From NCBI GenBank assembly GCA_020724465.1, contig DYGX01000007.1, positions 62,001-126,000 on the forward strand: 64,000 nucleotides of DNA. The letters run 5' to 3'. The notes below the pieces were generated by a model that ran no database searches, had not been told where the DNA came from, and worked only from the letters and a program-made list of their open reading frames with translations. The DNA comes from Thermoflexus sp. Its GTDB lineage: Bacteria; Chloroflexota; Anaerolineae; Aggregatilineales; Aggregatilineaceae. The translations under genes and the position numbers were made by a program. Positions 34,319-41,903 of the stretch are shown here, piece by piece. Each line of letters opens with the position of its first letter. The stretch's first letter is position 1.

Positions 34319-34603
34319 TCACGGGTCCAGGTTGAGGGCGTTGATGAGTGCGGGGCAGTCGCGGCAGAGTTTTGCGGTTTCCGGTGGAATCCAGCGTGCG
34401 CCGTGCACGAGGATGAAGCGCGGCCCGGCGAGGGTGATGAGGTCCGCGCGTTCCAGGGCGTAGAGGTAGTAGCGGACGGTTCCGATTGCGTAGTCGGTGG
34501 CGATGGCAAGTTCGCCGTGGGTCGGGGTCTGGCCGTCGTTTTCGAGTTTGTAGGCGATGAGCGCGTCGTAAACGCGGCGTGCCCCTTTGCTTAGCTTGGT
34601 CAC
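34319..34603 (-). CDS. LexA-like winged helix-turn-helix protein lacking the peptidase domain
   Basis: A 94-residue protein that aligns by pattern with the LexA DNA-binding domain: KGARRVYDALIAYKLENDGQTPTHGELA, then ATDYAIGTVRYYLYALERADLITL, then a short wing. The C-terminal tail is only about 25 residues with two cysteines (Cys79, Cys82), so the LexA autocleavage domain is absent. Start GTG 34603 has GGAGGGCACCC in front. A GAACNNNNGTTC box lies 21 bases upstream, next to a leftward TAGAAT -10. It may bind SOS-type boxes as a RecA-insensitive repressor. A phage or plasmid immunity or copy-control regulator is the alternative. Confidence 0.65.
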   Translation of the reverse strand: MTKLSKGARRVYDALIAYKLENDGQTPTHGELAIATDYAIGTVRYYLYALERADLITLAGPRFILVHGARWIPPETAKLCRDCPALINALNLDP

Positions 34604-34623
34604 GGGTGCCCTCCAATCAACTA

Positions 34624-34635
34624 GAACGCTTGTTC
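34624..34635. promoter_or_regulatory. LexA/DinR-type box upstream of the LexA-like gene
   Basis: GAACGCTTGTTC is an exact GAACNNNNGTTC box, extended to AGAAC...GTTCT (34623-34636). Read leftward it lies immediately after TAGAAT, a likely -10, in the 39-base gap between the IS110 transposase stop and the LexA-like gene. Confidence 0.6.
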
Positions 34636-34642
34636 TATTCTA

Positions 34643-35821
34643 TCACCCGTCGCGGTAGCCGTCCGGGTCGCGGGCGACACCCCAGAGGATGCGGGCTAGC
34701 TTTCCGACGGCGGCCTGAGTGCGGTATGGCGTCCTGAGGGCCTGATGGTAGCGTTTGACGGGGTTATCGATGGCGTTGGGGCGGATGAGGTTCATCGTCC
34801 ACATTCGCAGCGCCATCATTGCGGGACGATAGCCTCGCTTGACGCGCTCGTGGGTGATGCGGTCGCCAGATTGTCGGGTTTTCGGGTGAGCGCCGACGGC
34901 GGCTTTAAACTGGTCTATCGAGAAATCGAGGACGTGGCCGCGCGTGGCGACGTGGAGCGTGGCGATGGTGACGAGGTTGCCGGGGATGCCGGTTCGTGGT
35001 ACCGCGTAGGGGATGGTCATCCATCGCTGCGTGATGGTCGCGTAGGGTTCTTGCAGGACGGTTTCAGTGATGCGGTTGGCGCTGTCCGTGAGTTGCGCGT
35101 TCAGGTCGTCCAGCAGAGTCACGAGGTCGGCGGCTGCGGCGCGGGTGGTTGGCCGCGCGGGCAGGCCGGGCGGGAGTTGTTCGGCGAGCGCGAGTAAGGC
35201 GGCGTGGGCGCGGTGGTGGCGGAATGCGTCGGGCGGCGCGGCGGCGAGCTGGCGGATTTCGTCGGGGGTGATGGCACCGGCGGCGGCGCATTTTAGCCAG
35301 ACGTCGCGTTTCTGCGCGAGCGCGGGCCAGAGGGAATGCGCGAGTTGGTCGAGCTGGTTGAGCGTGCGGGTGCGCTGCTTGAGGATGCGGTGATGGTTGT
35401 TGAGTAGCGCGCGTAGTCCGCTGACGGCTTCGTCGAGGTCGGTGTCGAGCGGGTAGGCGCCGTGGACGGTGCGGCCGCTGGCAATCCAGGTGGCGGCCAG
35501 CGCGAGGGCCTGGGCGTCCGTGCGGTCGGATTTTCCGGCGCTGATGTGGACGGCGCGGATTTTTCCGGTGGTAGTGGTGGGTATTTGCCAGATTTGAACG
35601 TTCTTCCCGCTCAGTGCGGTTAATAGGGGCGTGAGGTAGTGGGTACCCGTGGGTTCGACGGTCACGATGCAGCCTGCGGGGGTGAGTTCGCGGAGTTGGC
35701 GCCACCAGTCGGGGTCCTTGAGTTGGATGGTGGTGGTCAGCCATTGGTGCGGGGGCGCGGTGGGGTGCGAGCGGGCGATAACGAGTGCATGCTTGCCGAT
35801 GTCAATGCCGAGGTGTATCAT
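34643..35821 (-). CDS. IS110 family transposase (DEDD recombinase)
   Basis: A 392-residue IS110 transposase of normal length. The N-terminal RuvC-like DEDD catalytic residues are Asp7 (GIDIGK), Glu56 (VEPTGT), Asp99 and Asp102 (KSDRTDA). The C-terminal Transposase_20 domain follows a coiled-coil region and contains TGIPGNLVTIATLH and KTRQSGDRITHERVKRGYRPAMMALRM, with the conserved serine in the RQSG segment. IS110 elements use a structured RNA from their non-coding end to choose donor and target DNA. The 285-base stretch before this gene is the expected source. The frame is intact, so the element may be active. Confidence 0.9.
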   Translation of the reverse strand: MIHLGIDIGKHALVIARSHPTAPPHQWLTTTIQLKDPDWWRQLRELTPAGCIVTVEPTGTHYLTPLLTALSGKNVQIWQIPTTTTGKIRAVHISAGKSDRTDAQALALAATWIASGRTVHGAYPLDTDLDEAVSGLRALLNNHHRILKQRTRTLNQLDQLAHSLWPALAQKRDVWLKCAAAGAITPDEIRQLAAAPPDAFRHHRAHAALLALAEQLPPGLPARPTTRAAAADLVTLLDDLNAQLTDSANRITETVLQEPYATITQRWMTIPYAVPRTGIPGNLVTIATLHVATRGHVLDFSIDQFKAAVGAHPKTRQSGDRITHERVKRGYRPAMMALRMWTMNLIRPNAIDNPVKRYHQALRTPYRTQAAVGKLARILWGVARDPDGYRDG

Positions 35822-35990
35822 GAGTTTGTCTCCTGGTTGGGGCGCGGCGCATTATTGCTACGTGGTGGTTCACCCTCTTTAGCGGCGCTCGCGCCCCTGT
35901 TGGTCTTTGATGTGCCTTATACTCAGCGCGTTCGGTGACGCCATACTCTGCTTGGCACTAGGGTTGAGTATACAGCCGGAATAGGTGCAG
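35822..35990 (-). ncRNA. Candidate bridge RNA/left-end region of the IS110 element
   Basis: No gene is seen between the transposase start and the UroD start (285 bases). Next to the transposase an 8-bp stem, GGGGCGCG (35839-35846) with CGCGCCCC (35890-35897), encloses a 43-base loop that contains a smaller GGTG/CACC hairpin near 35864-35874. A leftward TATACT -10 occurs at 35967-35972. In characterised IS110 elements such stem-loops in the 5' non-coding end form the bridge RNA. Extent and strand are inferred. Confidence 0.35.
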
Positions 35991-36106
35991 CAATACTCGC
36001 TGGCAAAACAGCGTCAAATCTTGTATTAGTAAACGCATTTGTTAGGAGTCCCGGCTCGCGTCTCCGACCAAAGCCTGCCCGTGGCGTGCTCAAGGAGCGT
36101 ATTCCA

Positions 36107-37294
36107 ATGAACGGCAAAGAACGGATCGCGGCGGCCATGCGCCATGAGATTCCCGACCGCGTCCCGCTGATGTGCCAGCTTGCCCTCGGCCACTACTTTC
36201 TCAACACCGACCTGCGCCCGCACGAAATCTGGTTCACCAGCGAAGGCTTCGCCGAGGCACTGGTGACGCTACAGCGCCGCTACCACTTCGACGGCATCCT
36301 GATCAACATCCCTGGGCGCGATCCGAACTGGCACGACGCCATCGCCGCCATCGAGGAGTCCGCCGAGGGCGAGATCGTGCGCTGGAAGAATGGCGATCGG
36401 ACGCTCATCCCCTGGGACGACAACGCGCAGCACTACCCGGCGGACCCGGCCCGCGCCCGGCCCCTGTTCGACGAGTTCGACCCAGATCGAGACTTCGACC
36501 GCATCGACGACTGGACGCTCTACACCTGGGGGGTCTACCACACGCCGGTCCTGCCGGGCAAGGCGCCCGGCCTGCTGCGCGAGCCGCCGGATTACTTCTT
36601 CCGCACCATCGATCTGGTCAAGGCGCAGGTGGGCGACACGGTCTCGGTGCACGGCGAAGTGTTCTCCCCCTTCACGCACCTGATGGAGCTGTTCAGTTAC
36701 GAGGACGCGCTGACGCACCTGGCGCTCGACCCGGAAAAGGCCGCGGCGATCCTGGACCGGCTGACAGACGCGAGCATCGCCTGGGGGCTGGCCCAGGCGC
36801 GGCACGGCGTCGATGCGGTGCTGATCTCGTCGGCCTACGCGGGCGGGGGCTTCATCTCGCCGCGCATGTACCGCCGCTTCGTGCTGCCCTACGAGCAGCG
36901 CGTGGTCGAGGCGATCCACGCCGGGGCGCCGGGCGTGCCGGTCTACACCCACACCTGCGGGCACCTCAACGACCGGCTGGAACTGCTGATGGAAACCGGG
37001 ACGGACGGCGTCGACACGCTCGACCCGCCGCCTATCGGCGACACCGAGCTGGCCGACGCCAAGCGGCGTATTGGCGACCGCATGTTCATCAAGGGCAACA
37101 TGAACTCGGTGTATCTGCTGCAGGCGGCCACCGTCAGCGAGGTGCTGGACCACGCCCGCGAGCGCCTGCGCGACGGGATGCCCGGCGGCGGCTACATCCT
37201 CAGCACGGCGTGCTCGGTCTCGCCGCGCGTCGCGCCGGAGAAACTTGAGGCGCTCTACCCGCTGGTCGAGGCCGAGGGGCGCTATGACATCTGA
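36107..37294 (+). CDS. Uroporphyrinogen decarboxylase-family (MtaA/CmuA-like) protein
   Basis: A 395-residue URO-D superfamily protein. The start MNGKERIAAAMRHEIPDRVP and the zinc motif HTCGH (about 287-291) followed by GVDTLDPP and IKGNMNS place it among corrinoid-dependent methyltransferases and related enzymes rather than HemE, because the heme-pathway arginine patch is absent. AAGGAG lies 11 bases before ATG 36107. A corrinoid protein or reactivating partner is not present nearby, so the methyl donor is unknown. It sits next to the IS110 region but has chromosomal codon use. Confidence 0.75.
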   Translation: MNGKERIAAAMRHEIPDRVPLMCQLALGHYFLNTDLRPHEIWFTSEGFAEALVTLQRRYHFDGILINIPGRDPNWHDAIAAIEESAEGEIVRWKNGDRTLIPWDDNAQHYPADPARARPLFDEFDPDRDFDRIDDWTLYTWGVYHTPVLPGKAPGLLREPPDYFFRTIDLVKAQVGDTVSVHGEVFSPFTHLMELFSYEDALTHLALDPEKAAAILDRLTDASIAWGLAQARHGVDAVLISSAYAGGGFISPRMYRRFVLPYEQRVVEAIHAGAPGVPVYTHTCGHLNDRLELLMETGTDGVDTLDPPPIGDTELADAKRRIGDRMFIKGNMNSVYLLQAATVSEVLDHARERLRDGMPGGGYILSTACSVSPRVAPEKLEALYPLVEAEGRYDI

Positions 37295-37408
37295 GCTAAA
37301 AGCGGCGATGAAGCAGCAATAAAGCAGCAGAAAGCAGCGAAAGGCAAAAAAGCACATGCGCTGCTCCGGGCTATGTTCGGCTGGTCTGCCGCTGTTCTTC
37401 GCTTTCGC

Positions 37409-38782
37409 CTATTCCCCCGCGCGGTAGACCGGGTCCGCTGTGCCGAGCCTGTACTCGGTCATCGCGGATTCCTGGCCCAGCACCGCGCGCACAAAGTCCG
37501 GCCACCAGTTGATTTGCTCGCCGTGCGCCTCGTATTGCGCCAGCGCGTTCTCGGATTCGGTTGCCATGCGCTGACCCAACTGCACGGTCTCGTCGCGGCT
37601 GAGCTTGTGCGCGTCAAGCAGCCAGCGCCGCCCGATCTGCGCGTGGAGCACCTCGTCCGCCCAGTCATAATCCTGGAAGGCGGTCGCCAGCGCGTCGCGC
37701 GCGTCCATAGTGACTTCCCACTCGTACTTCTTGCCAGTCTTGGCGGGCATCAGGCTTTGCTCGATGGTGTACAGCACGGCGTGGGCTTCGAGGGGGGACA
37801 TGTGCAGATTCAGGCGCAGCGCAAAACCCGGATGCAGCGGGATTTCGCGCTTCCAATCCACGCCCTTGGTCTCGAAATAGACCGATCCCATCATGGCGTG
37901 GCGCGCCTCGTCCCAAAGCTGGCGACACATATCAACGTAGTAATCCCACGGCATGTCCCGCGCCTCGGCGATCATGCGCGCCATTGCCTCGGGCACGTCC
38001 ATCTCCAGCGTGCGCTTGCACATCAGCGCCAGCGTCTTCTCCTCGACCGGCACGCCCGGCGTGCGCGCCACTTCGTGCGGCGGGAAGACGAAGTTCCACT
38101 GCCCGACAAAGCGATCGTCGCGGCGTGGGAAGAAATCCGGCTGGAACGGCCCGGTGGCGCGCGGCGCGGGCAACGACGCCGGAGCGGGCCGGTCGTTCAT
38201 GATGCCGCCTGCCGCATCGAGATAGGCCCGCAGGTGTGCCGCCCAGGCATCCGCCCGCGCGCGGTCCTCGTCGCTGCGGATCACCGCGTCAAGCGCCGCC
38301 TGCCCCCAGGCCAGCGCGTCTTCTTCTTCGAGGATCGCAAAGCGCAGGGCGCGCCGCGTCGGGTGGTCGATCAGCGGATTGGTCGAAGCCATATGGCTCC
38401 GGTAAGCGTCCAGCAGCGCGGGCTTGAGCACGCCGTACAGCCCGACCAGCTTTTCGAGTGTGTCCTGCGCGCACCACAGCTCCTCGAAGAAGCGGTCGAC
38501 GCGCTCATCGGGGCTGATGTCCATACGCGGCGGCGGGTTGCGCATCTCGCTGATCCGCACGCGAAACAACTTGGCGTGCTCGGCATCCTGATAGAGATGC
38601 AGACTCAGGGCTTCCTTGACTTCCCACTCCGGCGTAGGGTTGAGCCAGTACAGCCCGGTTTCCATCGCGCGCTTCTCGATCCAGGCGTAGCGCAGCATCA
38701 AGGGCACATTCTCGGCCACGCTGTAACCCGGCCGGGCGGCTTCTTCGTAGGTACACAATCCTGCCAGGGGTGGAATTGACAT
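37409..38782 (-). CDS. Ferritin-like di-iron protein, function unknown
   Basis: A 457-residue protein I do not recognise as a named family. Two E-x-x-H motifs, EARH in LWDEARHAMMGS and EVLH in WADEVLHAQIG, together with acidic helices such as EALSLHLYQDAEHAKLF and RFAILEEEDAL, are typical of a ferritin-like four-helix bundle binding two irons. No signal peptide or membrane helix. The ATG 38782 has GGAGGAGG; a 60-codon upstream extension is rejected. A divergent promoter region separates it from the CHRD gene. Possible roles are oxygenase, desaturase-like enzyme or iron handling; none is supported by neighbours. Confidence 0.65.
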   Translation of the reverse strand: MSIPPLAGLCTYEEAARPGYSVAENVPLMLRYAWIEKRAMETGLYWLNPTPEWEVKEALSLHLYQDAEHAKLFRVRISEMRNPPPRMDISPDERVDRFFEELWCAQDTLEKLVGLYGVLKPALLDAYRSHMASTNPLIDHPTRRALRFAILEEEDALAWGQAALDAVIRSDEDRARADAWAAHLRAYLDAAGGIMNDRPAPASLPAPRATGPFQPDFFPRRDDRFVGQWNFVFPPHEVARTPGVPVEEKTLALMCKRTLEMDVPEAMARMIAEARDMPWDYYVDMCRQLWDEARHAMMGSVYFETKGVDWKREIPLHPGFALRLNLHMSPLEAHAVLYTIEQSLMPAKTGKKYEWEVTMDARDALATAFQDYDWADEVLHAQIGRRWLLDAHKLSRDETVQLGQRMATESENALAQYEAHGEQINWWPDFVRAVLGQESAMTEYRLGTADPVYRAGE

Positions 38783-38958
38783 CGCTGAACCTCCTCCGAA
38801 CCAGGCGCGCCTTCCCAGGATTATCAGATTACGGTTACACTTAACTATACTATACCCCGCCGCGCCCCCTGCCGTCCATCCAAACCGGTCGTTTTGATCG
38901 TAGGAGTGGTTATAGAGAGAGCATTTCTGTGGGGAAAGCAGCCTTAAGGAGGAAAACA

Positions 38959-39441
38959 ATGTCGAGAAAGCGGTTGTTCATTGTCCTGGCCGCGCTGGTT
39001 GCCCTTGTCGCGCTGAGCGGATCGGCCCTGGCCGGATCGCCGCGCAACTTCCGCGCGCACCTGTCGCAGGAAGCGCCGGGCGTCGAGACGCTGGCGCAGG
39101 GCCAGGCGATCTTCCAGTTGAGCAAAGACGGCACCGAGATCACCTACAAGCTGATCGTCGCCAACATCGACAACGTGATAGTGGCGCACATCCACCTGGG
39201 CGGCGCGGGAACCAGCGGGCCGCCGATCGTCTTCCTGTTCGGCCCGGTCAGCCCGCCCGTCACACAGAACGGCGTGTTGATCGAAGGGTCGTTCACCGAG
39301 GCGGACCTGATCCCACGGCCCGATCTCGGCTTCAACGGGACCTTCGAGGAACTGCTGGCGCTGCTGCCCACCGGCGAAACCTACGTCAACGTGCACACGA
39401 CCGCCTACCCCGGCGGCGAGATCCGGGGCCAGATCTACTAA
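38959..39441 (+). CDS. Secreted CHRD-domain protein
   Basis: A 160-residue exported protein: a signal peptide (RLFIVLAALVALVALSGSALAG) and a single CHRD domain, read from FRAHLSQEAPGVETLAQGQAIFQLSKDG, VAHIHLGGAGTSGPPIVFLF and the closing VNVHTTAYPGGEIRGQI. CHRD domains were first described in chordin and occur in many bacterial secreted proteins of unknown function. AAGGAGG before ATG 38959 is ideal. It stands alone with a strong terminator. Confidence 0.88.
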   Translation: MSRKRLFIVLAALVALVALSGSALAGSPRNFRAHLSQEAPGVETLAQGQAIFQLSKDGTEITYKLIVANIDNVIVAHIHLGGAGTSGPPIVFLFGPVSPPVTQNGVLIEGSFTEADLIPRPDLGFNGTFEELLALLPTGETYVNVHTTAYPGGEIRGQIY

Positions 39442-39474
39442 GCCGCCCGATCCATACAATCCCTACCCGTAACA

Positions 39475-39502
39475 ACCGGGAGACTGGCGCCAGTCTCCCG
39501 GT
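39475..39502. terminator. Perfect 28-bp palindrome, bidirectional terminator
   Basis: Two 14-base arms starting ACCGGGAGACTGGC pair perfectly with no loop. It is placed 33 bases after the CHRD stop and 5 bases beyond the TolB-like stop, serving both convergent genes. Confidence 0.7.
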
Positions 39503-39507
39503 CCCCC

Positions 39508-40308
39508 TCAGGGGATCCAGATCGGATTCAGGTCGTCTGCTGTGCTGAACGTCACGCGCCGCAGGCCCGTGCCATCAACGTTGACGACATAAATTTGTTG
39601 GTGAAACGCTTCATGGTTGGAGCTAAAGGCGATCCGCTGCCCGTCCGGCGACCACGCGGGAACATACCCAAACGCCTGATCGGTCAGCAAGCGACGCTCT
39701 CCGGTTTCCAGGTCGTAGAGGTGCAGCCGGTTGTAGCCGTCCTGCGCGGACGTAAAGACGAGATACCGCCCGTCAGGTGAGAAATCTGGCGCGTCGTCGC
39801 GAAACCGGTTGAACGTCAGCCGCCGGAGCAAGCCGGTTTCGACGTTGAGCAGAAATAGCTCGCTATCGTTGTAATCGCGCCGCCGGTCCGACGGTTTGCC
39901 GCCAAAGGCCAACCACACGCCATCCGGCGACCAGGAAAGCGTCGGAGTATGCGCCCAAAACTCGCCCAACTCGACGCGCTCCCAGGTGACCATCGAGATC
40001 ATGCTAAGCTGCCAGCGCCGCCCGGTGATTAACCGCCACGACGCCAGCCATTCGCCGTCCGGTGACACGGCGTAGCGAGATGCGTCATAACCATTGTACC
40101 CGCTCAGGACGGTCTCTTCACTGGTCGTCAAGTTGACGACATGCGCCACGCTGTTACGGCTGAATGCCAGCCGTTGCGCAAGCTCCGGCGCCGGTGCCTG
40201 CGCTTGAAGATCGGGGATGCCGCTCGCGAGTGGCAAGGCGCTCGCGAACGCAACGCACGCCAGCACACAAAGCAACGCCCACCGCGCGCGCAAAACGAGC
40301 GGCACCAT
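39508..40308 (-). CDS. Exported TolB-like beta-propeller (PD40) protein
   Basis: A 266-residue exported protein with a signal sequence (ARWALLCVLACVAFASALPLA) and at least four PD40/WD40-like blades, seen as repeats of AVSPDGEWLAS, SWSPDGVWLAF, DFSPDGRYLVF and AWSPDGQRIAFSS. It resembles the TolB propeller and DPP-IV propeller fragments without a peptidase domain. ATG 40308 has AAGGGGG before it and lies 11 bases after the LarA stop, so it is the last gene of the rhamnose operon. Its role there is unclear. Confidence 0.8.
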   Translation of the reverse strand: MVPLVLRARWALLCVLACVAFASALPLASGIPDLQAQAPAPELAQRLAFSRNSVAHVVNLTTSEETVLSGYNGYDASRYAVSPDGEWLASWRLITGRRWQLSMISMVTWERVELGEFWAHTPTLSWSPDGVWLAFGGKPSDRRRDYNDSELFLLNVETGLLRRLTFNRFRDDAPDFSPDGRYLVFTSAQDGYNRLHLYDLETGERRLLTDQAFGYVPAWSPDGQRIAFSSNHEAFHQQIYVVNVDGTGLRRVTFSTADDLNPIWIP

Positions 40309-40319
40309 CGCCAACCCCC

Positions 40320-41588
40320 TTACTCCACATATGGGATCGTCTGCGGGCCTTCCGGCAGCACGCACACGGTCATATCGTCTCCGTACCGTGCGCGCAGTTG
40401 TTGGAGCGTGGCGCCAATATCCCGGCAGGGCGCCAGCAGCGCATCGCGAAGCTGCGCATCGGTCAGGTTGTGGCTGTAGAACAGGATGTCCGCCCGCTGC
40501 GAGACCAGCGCCTGGACCTGCACCTGCCACATATCCTGCGACGCGAAGCCCGGCGCGCGCACCATCGCCAGAATATCATCCGGGCTGCGCGCCCCGGCCA
40601 GCAGGCGCCGATACTCGCCATGATCGGGCAGCCCGTCCCAGCAGTCGGCGGCGATGATGATCGTCCCGCCGGGGCGGACGATCTGCGCCGCCGCACTCAT
40701 GCCCTTGACCGACTGGTAGACGTTCAGGTCAAGCGGGTAGCCTGAATTGCTGGTGATCACCACGTCGAACGGCTCCGGCACCCCCTGCATGGCGTGTTCT
40801 TTGACGTAAGCGCAGCCCTGCGCGTGCGCCGCTTCCAGATCGCCCGCGAAAACGGCCGTGATCTGCTTGTCGCGGTTGAGCGTCACATTGACAAGGAAGG
40901 TCTCCGGAACCAGCCGCGCCGCGTCGCGCACGTCTTCCCACAGCGGGTTGCCGTCGGTGATGCCCCAGCGCGCCCGCGGATCGTCGATGTGCGCGGCGCG
41001 GTGGTTGTGCATGATCGTGTCCAGCCGCGCCAGGCCCGGCATGATCGCCTTGCCCCCGCCGGAGAACCCCGCGAAAAAGTGCGGCTCGATGAAGCCGGTC
41101 AGGATGTGCACGTCACACTCAACGAATTCGCGCAGCAGCCAGATCGCGTTGCCGCTGGACGTCTCGCCCATAAAGATGTGCTGGCCCTCGGCGCGCGCGT
41201 CGTTCTGCACGATGCGAAAGCGCCCCACCACTTCGGCGCCCAACATCTGGCGCAGCTCGACGTCGGTGTTGGGACGGTGCGTGCCTGTCGCGTTGAACAG
41301 CGTGATCTGAGCGTCCGGCACATGCGCGAGCGCACGCAGGATGGCAGGGATGATGATCTCGTTCGGGGTCGGACGGGTGATATCGCTGAAGACGATCCCG
41401 ACGCGATCGCCGGAGCGCACGCGTTCCGCCAGCGGGGCCGAGCCAACCGGCGCGGCCAGCGCCCGGTCGAGCGCCGTCGCCGGGTCGGGCAGCCCTGGCA
41501 CGTAGCGCGGCTCGATCACGGTCACGTTCAGATCGCCGGGCAGCGCGAGGGAAAGCCCGGTCTTGCCGTAGGCCAGCCGGACATTCAT
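40320..41588 (-). CDS. larA: LarA-type nickel-pincer racemase/epimerase
   Basis: A 422-residue LarA-family enzyme. In Lactobacillus plantarum LarA, His108, His174, Lys184 and His200 hold the nickel-pincer cofactor and do catalysis. Here the equivalent residues are His104 (TGTHRP), His170 (EPHFFAGFSGGGK), Lys180 and His196, with a constant offset of four. The DITRPTP motif (69-75) is also present. It interconverts D- and L-lactate or a related 2-hydroxyacid. Being in a rhamnose operon whose pathway ends at lactaldehyde and lactate, lactate is the likely substrate. The cofactor genes larB, larC and larE are not in the window. Confidence 0.85.
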   Translation of the reverse strand: MNVRLAYGKTGLSLALPGDLNVTVIEPRYVPGLPDPATALDRALAAPVGSAPLAERVRSGDRVGIVFSDITRPTPNEIIIPAILRALAHVPDAQITLFNATGTHRPNTDVELRQMLGAEVVGRFRIVQNDARAEGQHIFMGETSSGNAIWLLREFVECDVHILTGFIEPHFFAGFSGGGKAIMPGLARLDTIMHNHRAAHIDDPRARWGITDGNPLWEDVRDAARLVPETFLVNVTLNRDKQITAVFAGDLEAAHAQGCAYVKEHAMQGVPEPFDVVITSNSGYPLDLNVYQSVKGMSAAAQIVRPGGTIIIAADCWDGLPDHGEYRRLLAGARSPDDILAMVRAPGFASQDMWQVQVQALVSQRADILFYSHNLTDAQLRDALLAPCRDIGATLQQLRARYGDDMTVCVLPEGPQTIPYVE

Positions 41589-41598
41589 GTGTCCCGTC

Positions 41599-41889
41599 CT
41601 AGCCGCCGGAAACCGGCGGGATCAGCATCATCTGGCGCACCCCGGCCACCGGCGTATCCAGCCCGCCGGGCAGCAGGGCCAGGTGGCGCCCGTCGAGCAC
41701 AAGCTGCATGTCGCCGCGCAGGGTGAGATCGGCCTCAAGCACGCGCCCGGCCAGCGCCGGATAGGCGTCTGCCAGCGCGCGCAGCACATCGCGGACGGTC
41801 GCCCCGTCCTCGACCGTCACTTGGATCGCCTTCTGGCCCGCCAGCGCGCGAAGCTGCGCCAGCAGGGTGATAGTTTTGGTCTGCGCCAC
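41599..41889 (-). CDS. MoaD/ThiS-like ubiquitin-fold sulfur carrier
   Basis: A 96-residue beta-grasp protein ending in the diagnostic Gly-Gly (PPVSGG), the site that is adenylated and thiocarboxylated in MoaD and ThiS. Internal features are VEDGATVRDVLRALADAYPAL and the LPGGLDTPV loop. Start GTG 41889 with GGGAG upstream, 14 bases after the aldolase stop. Archaeal aldehyde:ferredoxin oxidoreductase loci often carry a MoaD-like gene for the tungstopterin, and the AOR gene is two genes upstream here, so that role is likely. Other roles as a sulfur donor are possible. Confidence 0.75.
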   Translation of the reverse strand: MAQTKTITLLAQLRALAGQKAIQVTVEDGATVRDVLRALADAYPALAGRVLEADLTLRGDMQLVLDGRHLALLPGGLDTPVAGVRQMMLIPPVSGG

Positions 41890-41903
41890 GGCTCCCGGCC
41901 CCG

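Larger units (their letters stand above)
32946..35973. mobile_element. Accessory island with IS110 and Y1 transposases, bounded by a repeated 10-mer
   Basis: All genes here read leftward and are of mobile-element type: IS110 transposase, LexA-like repressor, Y1 transposase, zinc-ribbon ORF, excisionase-like protein. The word TTGAGTATAC occurs at 32946-32955 and again at 35964-35973, just outside the outermost genes. The boundaries are inferred; the repeats could also be coincident promoter -10 sequences (TATACT read leftward). Flanking genes (sugar transporter, UroD family) are ordinary chromosomal genes. Confidence 0.5.

Noticed and set aside
33883-34509. Long Pro/Arg/Ala-rich frames on both strands of the island
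   Set aside because: Low-complexity composition, no ribosome site, and they overlap the well-supported LexA-like gene in other frames.
37311-37338. Three copies of AAGCAGC spaced 10-11 bases after the UroD gene
   Set aside because: Too short and too few for a CRISPR or defined repeat element; probably slippage.
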